Source: Pimelobacter simplex (lineage in GTDB: Bacteria; Actinomycetota; Actinomycetes; Propionibacteriales; Nocardioidaceae). Taken from it: DNA of 64,000 nucleotides. The translations under genes were made by a program, and so were the position numbers. This document shows positions 26,248 through 35,462 of this stretch, one piece after another; the first letter of the stretch is position 1; each line of letters starts with the position of its first letter. The notes beneath the pieces are model-generated. The model had not been told where the DNA came from and searched no databases. It saw only the letters and a program-made list of their open reading frames with translations. The DNA lies in the NCBI RefSeq assembly GCF_024662235.1, contig NZ_CP096277.1:46948-110947 (forward strand), written 5' to 3'.

Positions 26248-28665
26248 TCAGGGCAGCCGCTGGGTTCGCAACCTCAGGGCGTTGATGATGACGCTGACCG
26301 ACGAGAGAGCCATCGCGGCCGCGGCGATGACCGGGGACAGCAGCCACCCGAACACCGGGTACAGCACTCCGGCGGCGATGGGGATGCCGGCGGTGTTGTA
26401 CCCGAACGCCAGGACCAGACCGCGTCGGACGTTGGACATGACGGCATGTGAGAGCTGTCGGGCGTGGGCTATGCCGTTGAGGTCGCCGCGGAGCAGGGTG
26501 ACTCCGGCAGATTCGATGGCGACGTCGGTGCCGGTGCCCATCGCCAGTCCGACGTCGGCTGCGGCGAGCGCAGGGGCGTCGTTGACGCCGTCTCCGGCGA
26601 ACGCGACGACGCGGCCCTCGGCACGGAGTCGGTTGACGACGTCGGCCTTGTGGTCGGGCAGCACCTCGGCTTCGACCCGGTCGATGCCGAGGTCGGCGGC
26701 GACCGCGGCGGCGGTGACCTGGTTGTCACCGGTGAGCATGATGACCTCGATGCCCTCCTTGCGCAGCGCCGTGAGCGCGGCCGGGGTGGTGTCCTTGACC
26801 TGGTCGGCGATGCCGATGACGCCGGCTGGGGTGCCGTCGATGGCGACGAGGACGGCGGTCGCGCCGGTGCGGCGCAGCTTGTCGGCCTTGTCGGCCAGGG
26901 GCGCGGGGTCGATGTCCTGGCTCGTGAGGAACCCGGCGGTCCCGATAAGCACCTCGCGGCCCTCGACGATGCCGAGGACACCCTTGCCGGCGGGTGCGTC
27001 GAAGTCAGCGACCTCGGGCAGCCTGCCTGCGCTGGACTCGGTCCCGGCTGCCAGGGAGGATTGGGCCTTGTCGACGATGGCGCGAGCCAGCGGGTGCTCC
27101 GAGGCGTTCTCGACCGCGGCCGCGAGCCACAGCAGTTCGTCGGCGGTGTGCGTGTGGAAGCCCTCGGCGAGCTCGACGGCGACGACGGCGGGTTTGCCCT
27201 CGGTCAGGGTGCCGGTCTTGTCGACGACCACGGTGTCGACCTTCTCCATCAGCTCGAGCGCTTCGGCGTTCTTGATGAGGACGCCCATCTGGGCGCCGCG
27301 TCCGACGCCGACCATGATGGACATGGGTGTGGCCAGGCCCAGGGCACACGGGCAGGCGATGATCAGGACGCTGACCGCGACGACGAGCGCGTGAGCCAGC
27401 TTCGGATCGGGGCCTAGGAGCGCCCAGATGATGAATGCGAGCACGGCGACGCCGATGACGGCGGGTACGAAGACTGCTGAGACTCGGTCGACGGTGCGCT
27501 GGATGGGTGCGCGGGAGCGTTGGGCTTCGGCCACCATGTTCACGATGCGGGCAAGCATGGTGTCGCGGCCGACCGCGTTGGCGCGCACCAGCAAGGCGCC
27601 GGTCTGGTTGAGGGTGCCGCCGATGGCGTTGTCGCCGACGTTCTTGGTGATGGGCATGGACTCGCCAGTGACGAGGGACTCGTCGACAGCGGACTTGCCG
27701 TCCTCAACGAGCCCGTCGACCGGGACCTTCTCGCCGGGGCGGACGCGCAGCATGTCCCCGATCTCAACCTGGTCGAGAGTGACTTCCTCCTCGGTGCCGT
27801 CCTCACCGACGCGGCGCGCGGTCTTGGGGGACAGGTCCAGGAGGGCCTTGATGGCGCCGGAGGTCGCTTCGCGCGCGCGAAGCTCGAGGACCTGCCCGAG
27901 CAGGACGAGGGTGGTGATGACGGCTGCGGCCTCGAAGTACACCTCGACGGCCCGGTCCTCACGGAAAGCGGCAGGGAAGATGCCCGGCGCGACGGTGGCG
28001 ACGACGGAGAACAGCCACGCAACGCCCGTGCCCATCGCGATGAGCGTGAACATGTTGAGGTTCCGGGTCCGCACCGACGCCCAGCCGCGGACGAAGAACG
28101 GCCACCCGGCCCACAGCACCACCGGGGTCGCGAGCACGAGCTGGGTCCACGCCGACGCGGTAGCGGAGATGTTGTCGTGCAGCCACGGGACGAGATCGCG
28201 GCCCATGCCAAGGATCACGACCGGGATAGACAGGACGACTCCAACCCAGAAGCGGCGGGTCATGTCGCGCAGTTCCTCGGACGGGCCGGTGTCCGCGGTG
28301 ACGATCACGGGCTCGAGGGCCATCCCGCAGATGGGGCAGGTGCCAGGGCCGTCCTGGCGGATCTCGGGGTGCATCGGGCAGGTGTACTCGACCGACTCGC
28401 CCTCACTCGGGGTCGGCTGCCCATGTCCTGGCTCGGTTGCATGCCCGGCGCGGCCGCCTGCGGCACGGTCCGGGAAGCCATGGCCGGTGTACTGGCCGGG
28501 GTCGGCGAGGAACTTGCCCTTGCAGCCGGCTGAGCAGAAGTAGAACTGCTCACCGCGGTGGTCGACCGCGTGCTCGGCCACGGACGGATCGACCTTCATG
28601 CCGCACACCGGGTCGGTGACCTGGTCCATCGTGGCGGCGTCGGGACGATGGGTGTGCGCATTCAT
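26248..28665 (-). CDS. copA: copper-exporting P1B-type ATPase with YHS domain
   Basis: This 805-residue P-type ATPase should pump copper out of the cell. A YHS metal-binding domain (DPVCGMKV, then FYFCSAGC, residues 18-50) is followed by a heavy-metal-binding repeat (YTCPMHPEI...CPICGM, 94-115). The membrane core then carries the CPC motif ([11 protein letters not shown], near 437), DKTGT (near 482), MLTGDN and [11 protein letters not shown] with the CPMHP repeat fits Cu export (CopA/CopB type). Upstream is a promoter overlapping a CsoR-type box. The following DUF6153, DUF305 and lipoprotein genes look co-transcribed. Confidence 0.93.
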   Translation of the reverse strand: MNAHTHRPDAATMDQVTDPVCGMKVDPSVAEHAVDHRGEQFYFCSAGCKGKFLADPGQYTGHGFPDRAAGGRAGHATEPGHGQPTPSEGESVEYTCPMHPEIRQDGPGTCPICGMALEPVIVTADTGPSEELRDMTRRFWVGVVLSIPVVILGMGRDLVPWLHDNISATASAWTQLVLATPVVLWAGWPFFVRGWASVRTRNLNMFTLIAMGTGVAWLFSVVATVAPGIFPAAFREDRAVEVYFEAAAVITTLVLLGQVLELRAREATSGAIKALLDLSPKTARRVGEDGTEEEVTLDQVEIGDMLRVRPGEKVPVDGLVEDGKSAVDESLVTGESMPITKNVGDNAIGGTLNQTGALLVRANAVGRDTMLARIVNMVAEAQRSRAPIQRTVDRVSAVFVPAVIGVAVLAFIIWALLGPDPKLAHALVVAVSVLIIACPCALGLATPMSIMVGVGRGAQMGVLIKNAEALELMEKVDTVVVDKTGTLTEGKPAVVAVELAEGFHTHTADELLWLAAAVENASEHPLARAIVDKAQSSLAAGTESSAGRLPEVADFDAPAGKGVLGIVEGREVLIGTAGFLTSQDIDPAPLADKADKLRRTGATAVLVAIDGTPAGVIGIADQVKDTTPAALTALRKEGIEVIMLTGDNQVTAAAVAADLGIDRVEAEVLPDHKADVVNRLRAEGRVVAFAGDGVNDAPALAAADVGLAMGTGTDVAIESAGVTLLRGDLNGIAHARQLSHAVMSNVRRGLVLAFGYNTAGIPIAAGVLYPVFGWLLSPVIAAAAMALSSVSVIINALRLRTQRLP

Positions 28666-28671
28666 GACTCC

Positions 28672-28699
28672 ACTATACCCCCCTAGGGTATACGGTCAA
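28672..28699 (-). promoter_or_regulatory. copA promoter with CsoR-type operator
   Basis: On the minus strand TTGACC (28694-28699) and TATAGT (28672-28677) are 16 bases apart, a good vegetative promoter. A near-palindrome TATACCCCCCTAGGGTATA (28674-28692) fills the spacer, matching the ATACCC-GGGTAT form of CsoR copper-repressor boxes. The -10 lies six bases before the copA ATG, so the leader is very short. The -35 overlaps the stop codon of the upstream DUF305 gene. No csoR gene is visible in the window. Confidence 0.82.
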
Positions 28700-29370
28700 G
28701 GCAGTTCGACGCCGAACAGGGCCAACATGGCAAGGGCATCACTGACATCATCGAGGCTGCTGGCGGCGGTTCCCTCGAAGCTCGGGACGGGACGCTGATC
28801 GGCTTCCTCCTGAGTGGTGGCCGGGCCGTTCTTCTCGATATCCTCGATCAGCCAGTCCATCTCCTTAATCTCCTTGCGCTGGGCCTTGATGATCTCGTCG
28901 GCGAGTTCTCGAACGCGAACGTCATCGATGTCGGCCCGCTCGCTGGTCAAGATGGCGATCGAGTGGTGCGGGATCATGCCCTTCATGTACGCCTGGTCGT
29001 CGACCAACGCCTGGGAACGCGAGAGGTACAGCCCACCTGCACCGAGCAGCAGCGCCACCGCCACGAGCACGAGATTGTAGGCGCGGTTCTTGTACATCAT
29101 GCTGCGCATGAACGCGAACATCACCAGCGCCATGGCGCCGCCCATCAACAGCGCCATGTAGAAGCGCTCCTCGCTCCACCGCACGTGGTCAAAGGCGAAG
29201 ACGTTGGAGTACATCAAGACGAACATCACCACCGTGGAGGTGGCGATCATCAGTCCGAAACGTACGTACATCCGCCGCTCATGGGCCTTGTCCCCCTTCT
29301 GCTGCTCGGGCTTCTCCCGGTCACTGGGCTCGCTGGCACCGGACGGCTTCTGCGTATGAGGCGATGACAT
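28696..29370 (-). CDS. membrane DUF305 protein
   Basis: The 224-residue protein has three probable membrane helices (about 34-56, 70-88, 95-112) and then a DUF305-type domain with MKGMIPHHSIAIL (about 128-140) and a helical KAQRKEIKEMDWLIEDI segment. It is a membrane-anchored relative of the lipoprotein DUF305 in the same cluster, so a copper-related role is likely. It lies between the ArsR-type gene and copA, and its stop codon overlaps the copA promoter. Confidence 0.83.
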   Translation of the reverse strand: MSSPHTQKPSGASEPSDREKPEQQKGDKAHERRMYVRFGLMIATSTVVMFVLMYSNVFAFDHVRWSEERFYMALLMGGAMALVMFAFMRSMMYKNRAYNLVLVAVALLLGAGGLYLSRSQALVDDQAYMKGMIPHHSIAILTSERADIDDVRVRELADEIIKAQRKEIKEMDWLIEDIEKNGPATTQEEADQRPVPSFEGTAASSLDDVSDALAMLALFGVELP

Positions 29371-29428
29371 GGGGATTGCCCTTTCCGATGGGGGTCAGTT
29401 GCGGTGGTTGATGTCGCTCAGCTCGGCG

Positions 29429-29866
29429 TCAGACGTCGTCGTCCTCGATTGGAGCGCGAGACATCTCGATGAGCTGACGTAGACAGTGCTGACGAAGCGG
29501 CTCGGGAAAGCCCTCTGCGAGCCGGTAGTACACGATCCGGCCCTCCTTGCGTCGTCTCACCAGCCCGGCGGTACGCAGCACCCGAAGTCCGTAGGAGACT
29601 GCGTCCTCGCTCACCGACAACGCAATGGCGAGGTCGCCCACACAAAGCTCCTCGACCACGTCAAGCGCGTACAACAGTCGTGCCCGGGTGGGATCGGCCA
29701 TCAACGAGAGCACGCTGGTGAGCCGGTCTCCCTCCTCTGCCGACGGCAGGCGCTCGCGGGCCAAGGCAACCCGTCTCGGATCGACCGGGTGCTGGTGCCG
29801 GTCGCCGCCACCGGTGTTCTGGTCGGGCGCGTCTACGCGAGCGCGGACCGGATGGTCGTCAGTCAC
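29429..29866 (-). CDS. ArsR/SmtB-family metal regulator
   Basis: The product is a winged-helix repressor of the ArsR/SmtB type: RLTSVLSLMADPTRARLLYALDVVEELCVGDLA, then SVSEDAVSYGLRVLRTAGLVRRRKEGRIVYYRL. The Cys in ELCVGDLA is where CadC/CmtR-type sensors bind metal. I favour the GTG at 29866 (145 residues) because the ATG at 29959 would leave only 38 bases to the divergent DUF326 gene; that longer form (176 residues) remains possible. An ATCCG...CGGAT inverted repeat lies in the divergent region. It probably controls this cluster or the DUF326 gene. Confidence 0.8.
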   Translation of the reverse strand: MTDDHPVRARVDAPDQNTGGGDRHQHPVDPRRVALARERLPSAEEGDRLTSVLSLMADPTRARLLYALDVVEELCVGDLAIALSVSEDAVSYGLRVLRTAGLVRRRKEGRIVYYRLAEGFPEPLRQHCLRQLIEMSRAPIEDDDV

Positions 29867-29997
29867 CCCGCGGAAGTACCCGATATCCGTGCGGCTATGC
29901 GGATGATGCTCGTCCGGTTGGGTACAGACGTCAGGAGAGCGGCGGATCAAGAGCACCATGCCGGGATGACCTCGCCGCCGTAACTAGAGGAGGAACC

Positions 29998-30402
29998 GTG
30001 GCTCACACCAAGATGCTGGAGGCTTACCCGAAGGACTTGGGCAACATCGACAAGGAAAAGCTGGCCGAGTGCATCGCGGCCTGTTTCGAGTGCGCACAGA
30101 TTTGTACCGCGTGTGCCGACGCGTGTCTGTCGGAGGACATGGTCGCCGAATTGACCAAGTGCATTCGTACTGATCTCGACTGCGCCGACATCTGCGTCGC
30201 CACCGGGAACGCGTTGTCACGCCACACCGGGTACGACGCGAATGTGACCCGAGCGTTCCTGGAAGCCTGCGCGACCGCCTGCAAGGCATGCGGCGACGAG
30301 TGCGAAAGCCATGCCGACATGCACGAGCACTGCCGTATCTGCGCCGAAGCCTGCCGACGCTGCGAACAAGCCTGCCGCGACCTCCTCGCCAATCTGGCGT
30401 AG
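29998..30402 (+). CDS. four-helix-bundle copper-binding protein (DUF326/Csp-like)
   Basis: The 134-residue protein has 18 cysteines arranged in CxxxC/CxxC spacing along predicted helices (ECIAACFECAQICTACADAC and later CRICAEACRRCEQAC). This is the DUF326 / Csp copper-storage pattern, in which a four-helix bundle binds many Cu(I) ions in its core. GAGGAGG precedes the GTG start. It is divergent from the ArsR-type gene. IS copy 1 has inserted exactly at its stop codon, but the 8-bp duplication (TAGAGGTC) keeps the TAG intact. Confidence 0.9.
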   Translation: MAHTKMLEAYPKDLGNIDKEKLAECIAACFECAQICTACADACLSEDMVAELTKCIRTDLDCADICVATGNALSRHTGYDANVTRAFLEACATACKACGDECESHADMHEHCRICAEACRRCEQACRDLLANLA

Positions 30403-30407
30403 AGGTC

Positions 30408-31829
30408 GGTCAAGTCCGCTGGGGTGGTGTACGAGGTTGATCCCTCGGTTGGGCGTGTCGGTCAGGCTGTGAGGGCCTGGAGTTCGGGTTCGGTCACCTC
30501 CTCGACGACGCAGGTGTCGACGGCCTGGGCGCGGGCGAGGACGTCGAGTCCGAGGTAGCGGCGGCCTTCGGCCCACTCGTCGTGCTGCTCGGCCAGGACG
30601 GCGCCGACGAGCCGGATGATGCTGGCCCGGTCGGGAAAGATCCCGACCACGTCGGTTCGCCTGCGGATCTCGCGGTTGAGGCGCTCGTTGGGGTTGTTGG
30701 ACCAGATCTGGCGCCAGATCTCCTTCGGGAACGCGGTGAAGGCGAGGATGTCGGCACGAGCGTCCTCCAGATGCTCGGCCACCTTGGGGAGCTTCTCGGC
30801 CAGGGCGTCGACGACCCGGTCGAACTGGGCGTGGACAGCGTCGGCGTCGGGCTGGTCGTAGATCGAGTGCAGCAGCGCCTTGACCCAGCCCCACGAGGAC
30901 TTCGGCGTCGCCGACATCAGGTTCGCCGCGTAGTGGGTTCGGCAGCGCTGCCACGAGGCGCCGGGCAACGTGGCGCCGATCGCGGCCACCAGCCCGGCGT
31001 GGGCGTCGCTGGTGACGAGCTTGACCCCGGCCAGGCCGCGGGCGGTCAGATCCCTCCAGAAGGCCAGCCACCCGGCGCCGTCCTCGCTGCTGGTGACCTG
31101 CACGCCGAGGATCTCGCGGTGCCCGTCGGCGTTGACGCCGGTGGCGACCAGCACGTGGACCGGCACCACCCGGCCACCTTCGCGGACCTTGAGCACCAAC
31201 GCGTCGGCGGCCACGAAGGTGAACGGCCCGGCCTCCTCCAGCCGTCGGGTGCGGAACTGCTCGACGTGCTCGTCGAGTTCCTTGGCCATCACCGAGACCT
31301 GGCTCTTGGACAGGCCGGTGATGCCGAGGGTCTGCACCAGCTTGTCCATCCGCCGCGTCGAGACGCCGAGCAGGTAACAGGTCGCGACCACACTGGTCAG
31401 TGCCCGCTCTGCTCGCTTGCGGCGCTCCAGCAGCCACTCGGGGTACAGCGAACCGGTGCGCAGCTTGGGAACCGCGACGTCCAGAGTGCCGACGCGGGTG
31501 TCGAGGTCGCGGTGCCGGTAGCCGTTGCGGGAGTTGACGCGCTCCATGCTGCGTTCGCCGTAGCCGGCGCCGCACACCGCGTCGGCCTGCGCCGAGAGCA
31601 GCGCATTGACGAACGTGGTGAGCAGGTCCCGCATCAGATCAGGACTGGCCTGGGACAGCTGCTCGTTCAGGAACTGTGCAGGGTCGATACTGGGTCCAGC
31701 GGTCATCGTCGTGGTCCTTCTTCGAGTCGGTTTTCGCAGATCACTCGAAGGATCCACCCGGTGGCCGCGCCTACGTTGGAGGCACGCGCTCACTCAGGTC
31801 CGTCGTACACCACTCTGCTGGACTCCACT
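30408..31829 (-). mobile_element. IS256-family insertion sequence, copy 1
   Basis: This 1422-bp element is bounded by 8-bp target duplications TAGAGGTC (30400-30407 and 31830-31837). The ends are imperfect inverted repeats of about 26 bp, one beginning GGTCAAGTCC and the other, read inward, AGTGGAGTCC; both then share GTGGTGTACGA. The same element recurs at 45090-46511 (same orientation) and 49118-50539 (opposite), each with its own duplication. It carries a single transposase gene. Confidence 0.95.
30462..31706 (-). CDS. IS256-family transposase, copy 1
   Basis: The 414-residue mutator-type DDE transposase has its acidic triad in FVAADALVLKV, KLVTSDAHAGL and NPNERLNREIRRR. It catalyses movement of the surrounding 1422-bp element by cut/copy and leaves 8-bp duplications. 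I start it at the ATG at 31706 (MTAGPSIDPAQ), preceded by GAAGGA; a longer in-frame form would begin within the terminal region. Its protein is identical to those of copies 2 and 3, which argues for recent spread. Confidence 0.93.
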   Translation of the reverse strand: MTAGPSIDPAQFLNEQLSQASPDLMRDLLTTFVNALLSAQADAVCGAGYGERSMERVNSRNGYRHRDLDTRVGTLDVAVPKLRTGSLYPEWLLERRKRAERALTSVVATCYLLGVSTRRMDKLVQTLGITGLSKSQVSVMAKELDEHVEQFRTRRLEEAGPFTFVAADALVLKVREGGRVVPVHVLVATGVNADGHREILGVQVTSSEDGAGWLAFWRDLTARGLAGVKLVTSDAHAGLVAAIGATLPGASWQRCRTHYAANLMSATPKSSWGWVKALLHSIYDQPDADAVHAQFDRVVDALAEKLPKVAEHLEDARADILAFTAFPKEIWRQIWSNNPNERLNREIRRRTDVVGIFPDRASIIRLVGAVLAEQHDEWAEGRRYLGLDVLARAQAVDTCVVEEVTEPELQALTA

Positions 31830-31985
31830 TAGAGGTCGGTCCGGTGACCCTCGTGGCCATAGCTCCACGGCCGGGTGCGTTCGTTCCAAGCTGGCACAAG
31901 GGGTCCACCCGTAGGTCAGCGTGGGTCAGGCAGTCCAAACTACGACATACAGCACTGTCTCACCGAGAACCGGAATCATGATCGA

Positions 31986-32018
31986 CGACGCGGGCCCCGG
32001 CTGACCGGGCCCGCGTCG
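31986..32018. terminator. strong GC-rich hairpin
   Basis: A perfect 12-bp stem (31986-31997 with 32007-32018) encloses nine bases. It lies past IS copy 1 and before the IS inserted it would have followed the DUF326 gene by about 150 bases, so it may have ended that transcript. No long T-run follows. The rest of 31838-32348 has no gene that I can support. Confidence 0.55.
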
Positions 32019-32267
32019 CGGCCTCCGCCGCACACTTGGCCGGTCACTGTGCAGTGCAAGCGCGCCCAACATGCTCGCGGTCGCGGCGCGGCATCTGGGT
32101 TCCGCTCTACGACGTACTCGCGGGGACGCCTGCCCTCGGAGGTGAGGGCCCCATCACCGCATAGGGAACCGCCAACGGTGAACCCGCGGGGCCGACCCGA
32201 TCGCCGCTACTCCTTCTCGGTGACGGCTCCAGATCTGGCACACGACATGCCACGTCCCCGGCTTCTC

Positions 32268-32318
32268 CGAACCTGAGTGTCCGCACACACTCGAGGACGT
32301 TGCGTATGCTCAGGTTCG
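32268..32318. repeat. 10-bp inverted repeat at right edge of block A
   Basis: CGAACCTGAG (32268-32277) and CTCAGGTTCG (32309-32318) form an inverted pair with 31 bases between. The second arm repeats 17459-17468 exactly. The pair sits 30 bases beyond the end of the VirB4-like gene, where the transfer cluster resumes, and may mark the right junction of the inserted block. Confidence 0.4.
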
Positions 32319-32348
32319 TCGCAGAACCGTCAAAATTCGCGCGAACTT

Positions 32349-33884
32349 CTAAAGAGCGGCCTCGATGGCCTCGTTGGTGTAGTAGAGCTTCTTCTCCAGT
32401 GGGTGCAGCACGGTCTGGACCTTGTAGGTGGCGTCGCCGATGCACCACAGCGCGCGGCCCTTGTCCTGCATCGCCCACCCGGAGACGAGGTCCTGGGCGA
32501 TCGGGCCGAGACCGAGCATCGAGTCGAGCTCGCGGGCGACGCGAGGCTTCTGGGCGCCGAGGATCTTGATGTCGGCCAGCTCGAGGAGGTCCTTGGCGAT
32601 CATCGCGGCCTGGGAGTCGGCGTCGCCAACCGAGAGCAGGTCGGAGGGCTTGTGGAGGTTGCAGAACTGGATGTCGCCGCCCTTGCCGGCCATGCCGCGG
32701 GAGAGCCGCAGGTCGGCGTCGAAGCTGGCCACCGCGGCGGTTCCGAGACGCATCTGCTTCCAGACCTCGTCGCGCACGACGATGCGCAGGTCGCCGGGCT
32801 CGGCGATCTCCCGCAGGCCGCGGCCCCAGGAGTTCATGCACAGCAGCGCGATGCCGACCGCCTCATCGCCCAGGCCGTCGAGCCGAGAGAGGCTGAACGA
32901 CTGGATCGGGGCGCGCCAGTCGACCTCGATGTTTGTGAAGTCGTCGAAGAGGCCGGCCAGAGTGCCGGTGACGAGCTCGCCGAGTGCGTTGCGCAGCAGC
33001 CGGGTGTCGTCGAGGAACACGCGGGTGTTCGCGTACTCGCAGGCCCGGACGAGCTCCTCGGTGGGGTTGCGCAGCAGGTCCCACAGACGCGGGATGGTCG
33101 TCTCCTTGAGGACGGTGTTGCCGGCGGCGTAGCCGGTGAGGATCTGCAGTGCGTTGCGGACGACGTCGCTCTCGTCGGGACCGAACGGGACCCGGCGCTC
33201 GTCGTCGATCTTCATGGACCCGACGAGGCCGCGGACCAGGACCAGCCAGCGCTTGAAGATGATCGTGGCGCGGCGCTGCTGTTCCTCGGCGGAGAGGTCC
33301 TTCCAGCCGTCGCCGAGCGGGCCCATGTCCAGCGGGTTGACCCGCGCCCAGAAGCCGGGGGCGATGACGAAGGGCTCGACCCCGAGCGCGCGACACAGGG
33401 ACTCGTACTCGTCCTTGACGTCGCCGGTGACCAGCGTGCGGTAGCCGAAGGGCATCATCCGGGTGCAGAACGCCTTGGTGGTGCCGGACTTGCCGCTGCC
33501 GGGCTTGGCGAACTGAAAGATGTTGGGGTTGGTCGCCGGCACGTCGTCGCGCAGCACCCACCCGAACGGGTCGCAGTAGAACGAGCCGCCCGAGAGCTGG
33601 TCGACGCCCATCTGCGCGCCGGTCGGGGGCAGGGCGGGCGCGGAGACGAACGGCCAGAACACCGGCGCCTGGTCGCTGGTCATGCGCCAGGCCGACGCCG
33701 GCGCCGTGGCGGCCGCCCAGCCGCGGCCGCCACGAGCTGCACCGCGGCGCGGGGCGTACTTGAAGATCCGGGGCTCCTTGGCCTCCGGCTCGAGGGCGGC
33801 GATCGTGGGCAGGTCGTGACCGAAGTCCGACAGCAGGGCGGCCATGTCGCGGCCGCCGCGGCGGTTGCGGCGAGAGGTGGTCAT
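32349..33884 (-). CDS. VirB4-like conjugation ATPase
   Basis: The 511-residue protein is the energy source of the transfer channel. A P-loop (KPGSGKSGTTKAF, Lys near residue 131) is followed by VLVRGLVGSMKI and IVVRDEVWKQMRLG, the Walker B-like stretch of VirB4/TraC C-terminal domains. The N-terminal VirB4 part seems to be held by the upstream SCO6880-like gene. ATG 33884 shares a base with that gene's stop. The C-terminus looks natural. Block A begins about 30 bases after the stop, cutting it off from its likely downstream partner at 17414. Confidence 0.87.
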   Translation of the reverse strand: MTTSRRNRRGGRDMAALLSDFGHDLPTIAALEPEAKEPRIFKYAPRRGAARGGRGWAAATAPASAWRMTSDQAPVFWPFVSAPALPPTGAQMGVDQLSGGSFYCDPFGWVLRDDVPATNPNIFQFAKPGSGKSGTTKAFCTRMMPFGYRTLVTGDVKDEYESLCRALGVEPFVIAPGFWARVNPLDMGPLGDGWKDLSAEEQQRRATIIFKRWLVLVRGLVGSMKIDDERRVPFGPDESDVVRNALQILTGYAAGNTVLKETTIPRLWDLLRNPTEELVRACEYANTRVFLDDTRLLRNALGELVTGTLAGLFDDFTNIEVDWRAPIQSFSLSRLDGLGDEAVGIALLCMNSWGRGLREIAEPGDLRIVVRDEVWKQMRLGTAAVASFDADLRLSRGMAGKGGDIQFCNLHKPSDLLSVGDADSQAAMIAKDLLELADIKILGAQKPRVARELDSMLGLGPIAQDLVSGWAMQDKGRALWCIGDATYKVQTVLHPLEKKLYYTNEAIEAAL

Positions 33885-35389
33885 CAGGCGTCTCCGCTCC
33901 GGGTCAGGCTCGTTCCGAGCGGGATGGTCGAGGCGGAGAACCCCGTGTCCTGGGCGAGGTCGAGGCGCAGCGGCGCGAACCCGGCGCGGCGGACCGATGC
34001 GTCCAGGCGGCGGCCGAACTCGGTGATCCGCAGCGTCTTGGGGACGGTGACCGTGCACACCGCGTAGGGGCGGGTCAGCGAGTTGCCGCGGGCCAGCTTT
34101 GCGTCCAGTCCGCGGGCCTTGTGGGCCTCGTCGCGCTGCTTGGCGCGTGTCTTGCGGCCGAGCTTCTCGTTCATGCCCTCGGCCAGGTCGGCGGCCCACT
34201 CGGCGTTGCCGGACTGCCGGTCGGCCTTGGAGTGGGACACGATCGGGTAGGCGACGACGAACGAGCGCCGCTCGCCGGACTCGCTCGGGGTGAGGATCGG
34301 TGCGAGTGCGCCCATCGCCACGCCGCGGGTGGGCAGCTTGATGGTGGCGCTGATCGAGTTCCAGGCGTCGTGGCTGTAGTGCCGCACTGTGGCGTCGGCA
34401 CCGGACGGGCCGGCCATCGCCCACGGGACGTCGGCGTTCACGCCCGGCTCCTTCTCCCGCATCGCCAGGGCCTCGACGATGCCGGCGCGATCGCCGGGGG
34501 CGAACCCGGTCCGGCAGGCAAGCGCGAGTTCGGGCGAGGTGAGCCACCGGACGGAGGTCATGCCCATCGGGCCGCGCAGCTGTGCCTCGATCTCAGCCAT
34601 GAGCAGGTAGATCTCGCGGCAGCGTCCCTCGAAGCCGCCGCCGGACTCCTTGGCCGACCGGGCGATCCGGGTCTCGGGGACGACGATCGTCACGAACGTC
34701 TCGGTGCGCACCGACGCCTGGGTGAGGCCGTGGGCCAGGTCGCTGTTCACCACCTCGGCCAGCTCCGGGGCGTTGGCGCGGCGGTGCTTGGTGACCCACA
34801 GATCGCGCTCGGCGCCGTCCTCGGGGACGGTGCGGACCATGAAGAGGATCTCGTCGACCTTCTCGGTGCGCCCGGCGACGTCGAGCAGCCCGGCGAGCGC
34901 CTCGCCGTAGCGGTTGCGCTCCTCGACGTCCTTCATGCCGATGCCAGGGTGCACGATCGCGGCGGTGACCGCCCACGTCTTGGTGGCGTGGTCCTGGATC
35001 ACCGCGACGCGCTGCAGCTGCGAGCCGTGCGGCGGGCCGTCGTGGATCTGGACCCCCTGCAGCACCCCGGGCAGGTCCGGGGTGTCGAGGTCCTCGCCGC
35101 GGCCCTGGGTGGCCTTGGCCCTGAACGAGGTCCAGCCCAGCAGCCCACCCACGGCGTACGCCGTCGAGGCGAACACCCAGCCGGTGGCCGAGCGGCCCCG
35201 GACCGGGATGACGGTGATGGCCAGCAGGAACAGCCAGACCAGGGCGAACAGGAACGCGGAGAACCACGCCCCGCGGCTGATCGCCCAGAACGCCGGCAGG
35301 CTGGCCAGCGCCAGGAACATCAGCTGGCCTCCGGAGAGGCCGAAGAACCAGCCGATGCGGTCGCGCTGGTAGTCGGCGTAGATGGTCAT
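33884..35389 (-). CDS. SCO6880-family transfer protein (VirB3/VirB4-N-like)
   Basis: The 501-residue protein has two membrane helices near the N-terminus (about 25-62, VirB3-like: LSGGQLMFLALASLPAFW) and a large soluble part with the TRIARSAKESGGGFEGRCREIYLLMAEI stretch split over about 240-268. This matches the SCO6880 family of actinobacterial conjugation proteins. It is thought to join VirB3-like anchoring with the N-terminal part of VirB4. GGAAGG precedes ATG 35389, and the stop shares a base with the VirB4-like start. Confidence 0.85.
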   Translation of the reverse strand: MTIYADYQRDRIGWFFGLSGGQLMFLALASLPAFWAISRGAWFSAFLFALVWLFLLAITVIPVRGRSATGWVFASTAYAVGGLLGWTSFRAKATQGRGEDLDTPDLPGVLQGVQIHDGPPHGSQLQRVAVIQDHATKTWAVTAAIVHPGIGMKDVEERNRYGEALAGLLDVAGRTEKVDEILFMVRTVPEDGAERDLWVTKHRRANAPELAEVVNSDLAHGLTQASVRTETFVTIVVPETRIARSAKESGGGFEGRCREIYLLMAEIEAQLRGPMGMTSVRWLTSPELALACRTGFAPGDRAGIVEALAMREKEPGVNADVPWAMAGPSGADATVRHYSHDAWNSISATIKLPTRGVAMGALAPILTPSESGERRSFVVAYPIVSHSKADRQSGNAEWAADLAEGMNEKLGRKTRAKQRDEAHKARGLDAKLARGNSLTRPYAVCTVTVPKTLRITEFGRRLDASVRRAGFAPLRLDLAQDTGFSASTIPLGTSLTRSGDA

Positions 35390-35462
35390 CGTCGGCTTCC
35401 TTCCGGGTCAATGAGGTCGGGGTGGGTCGGCAGGGGGGTGAGGCGGATCGGGCGGCGCATCG

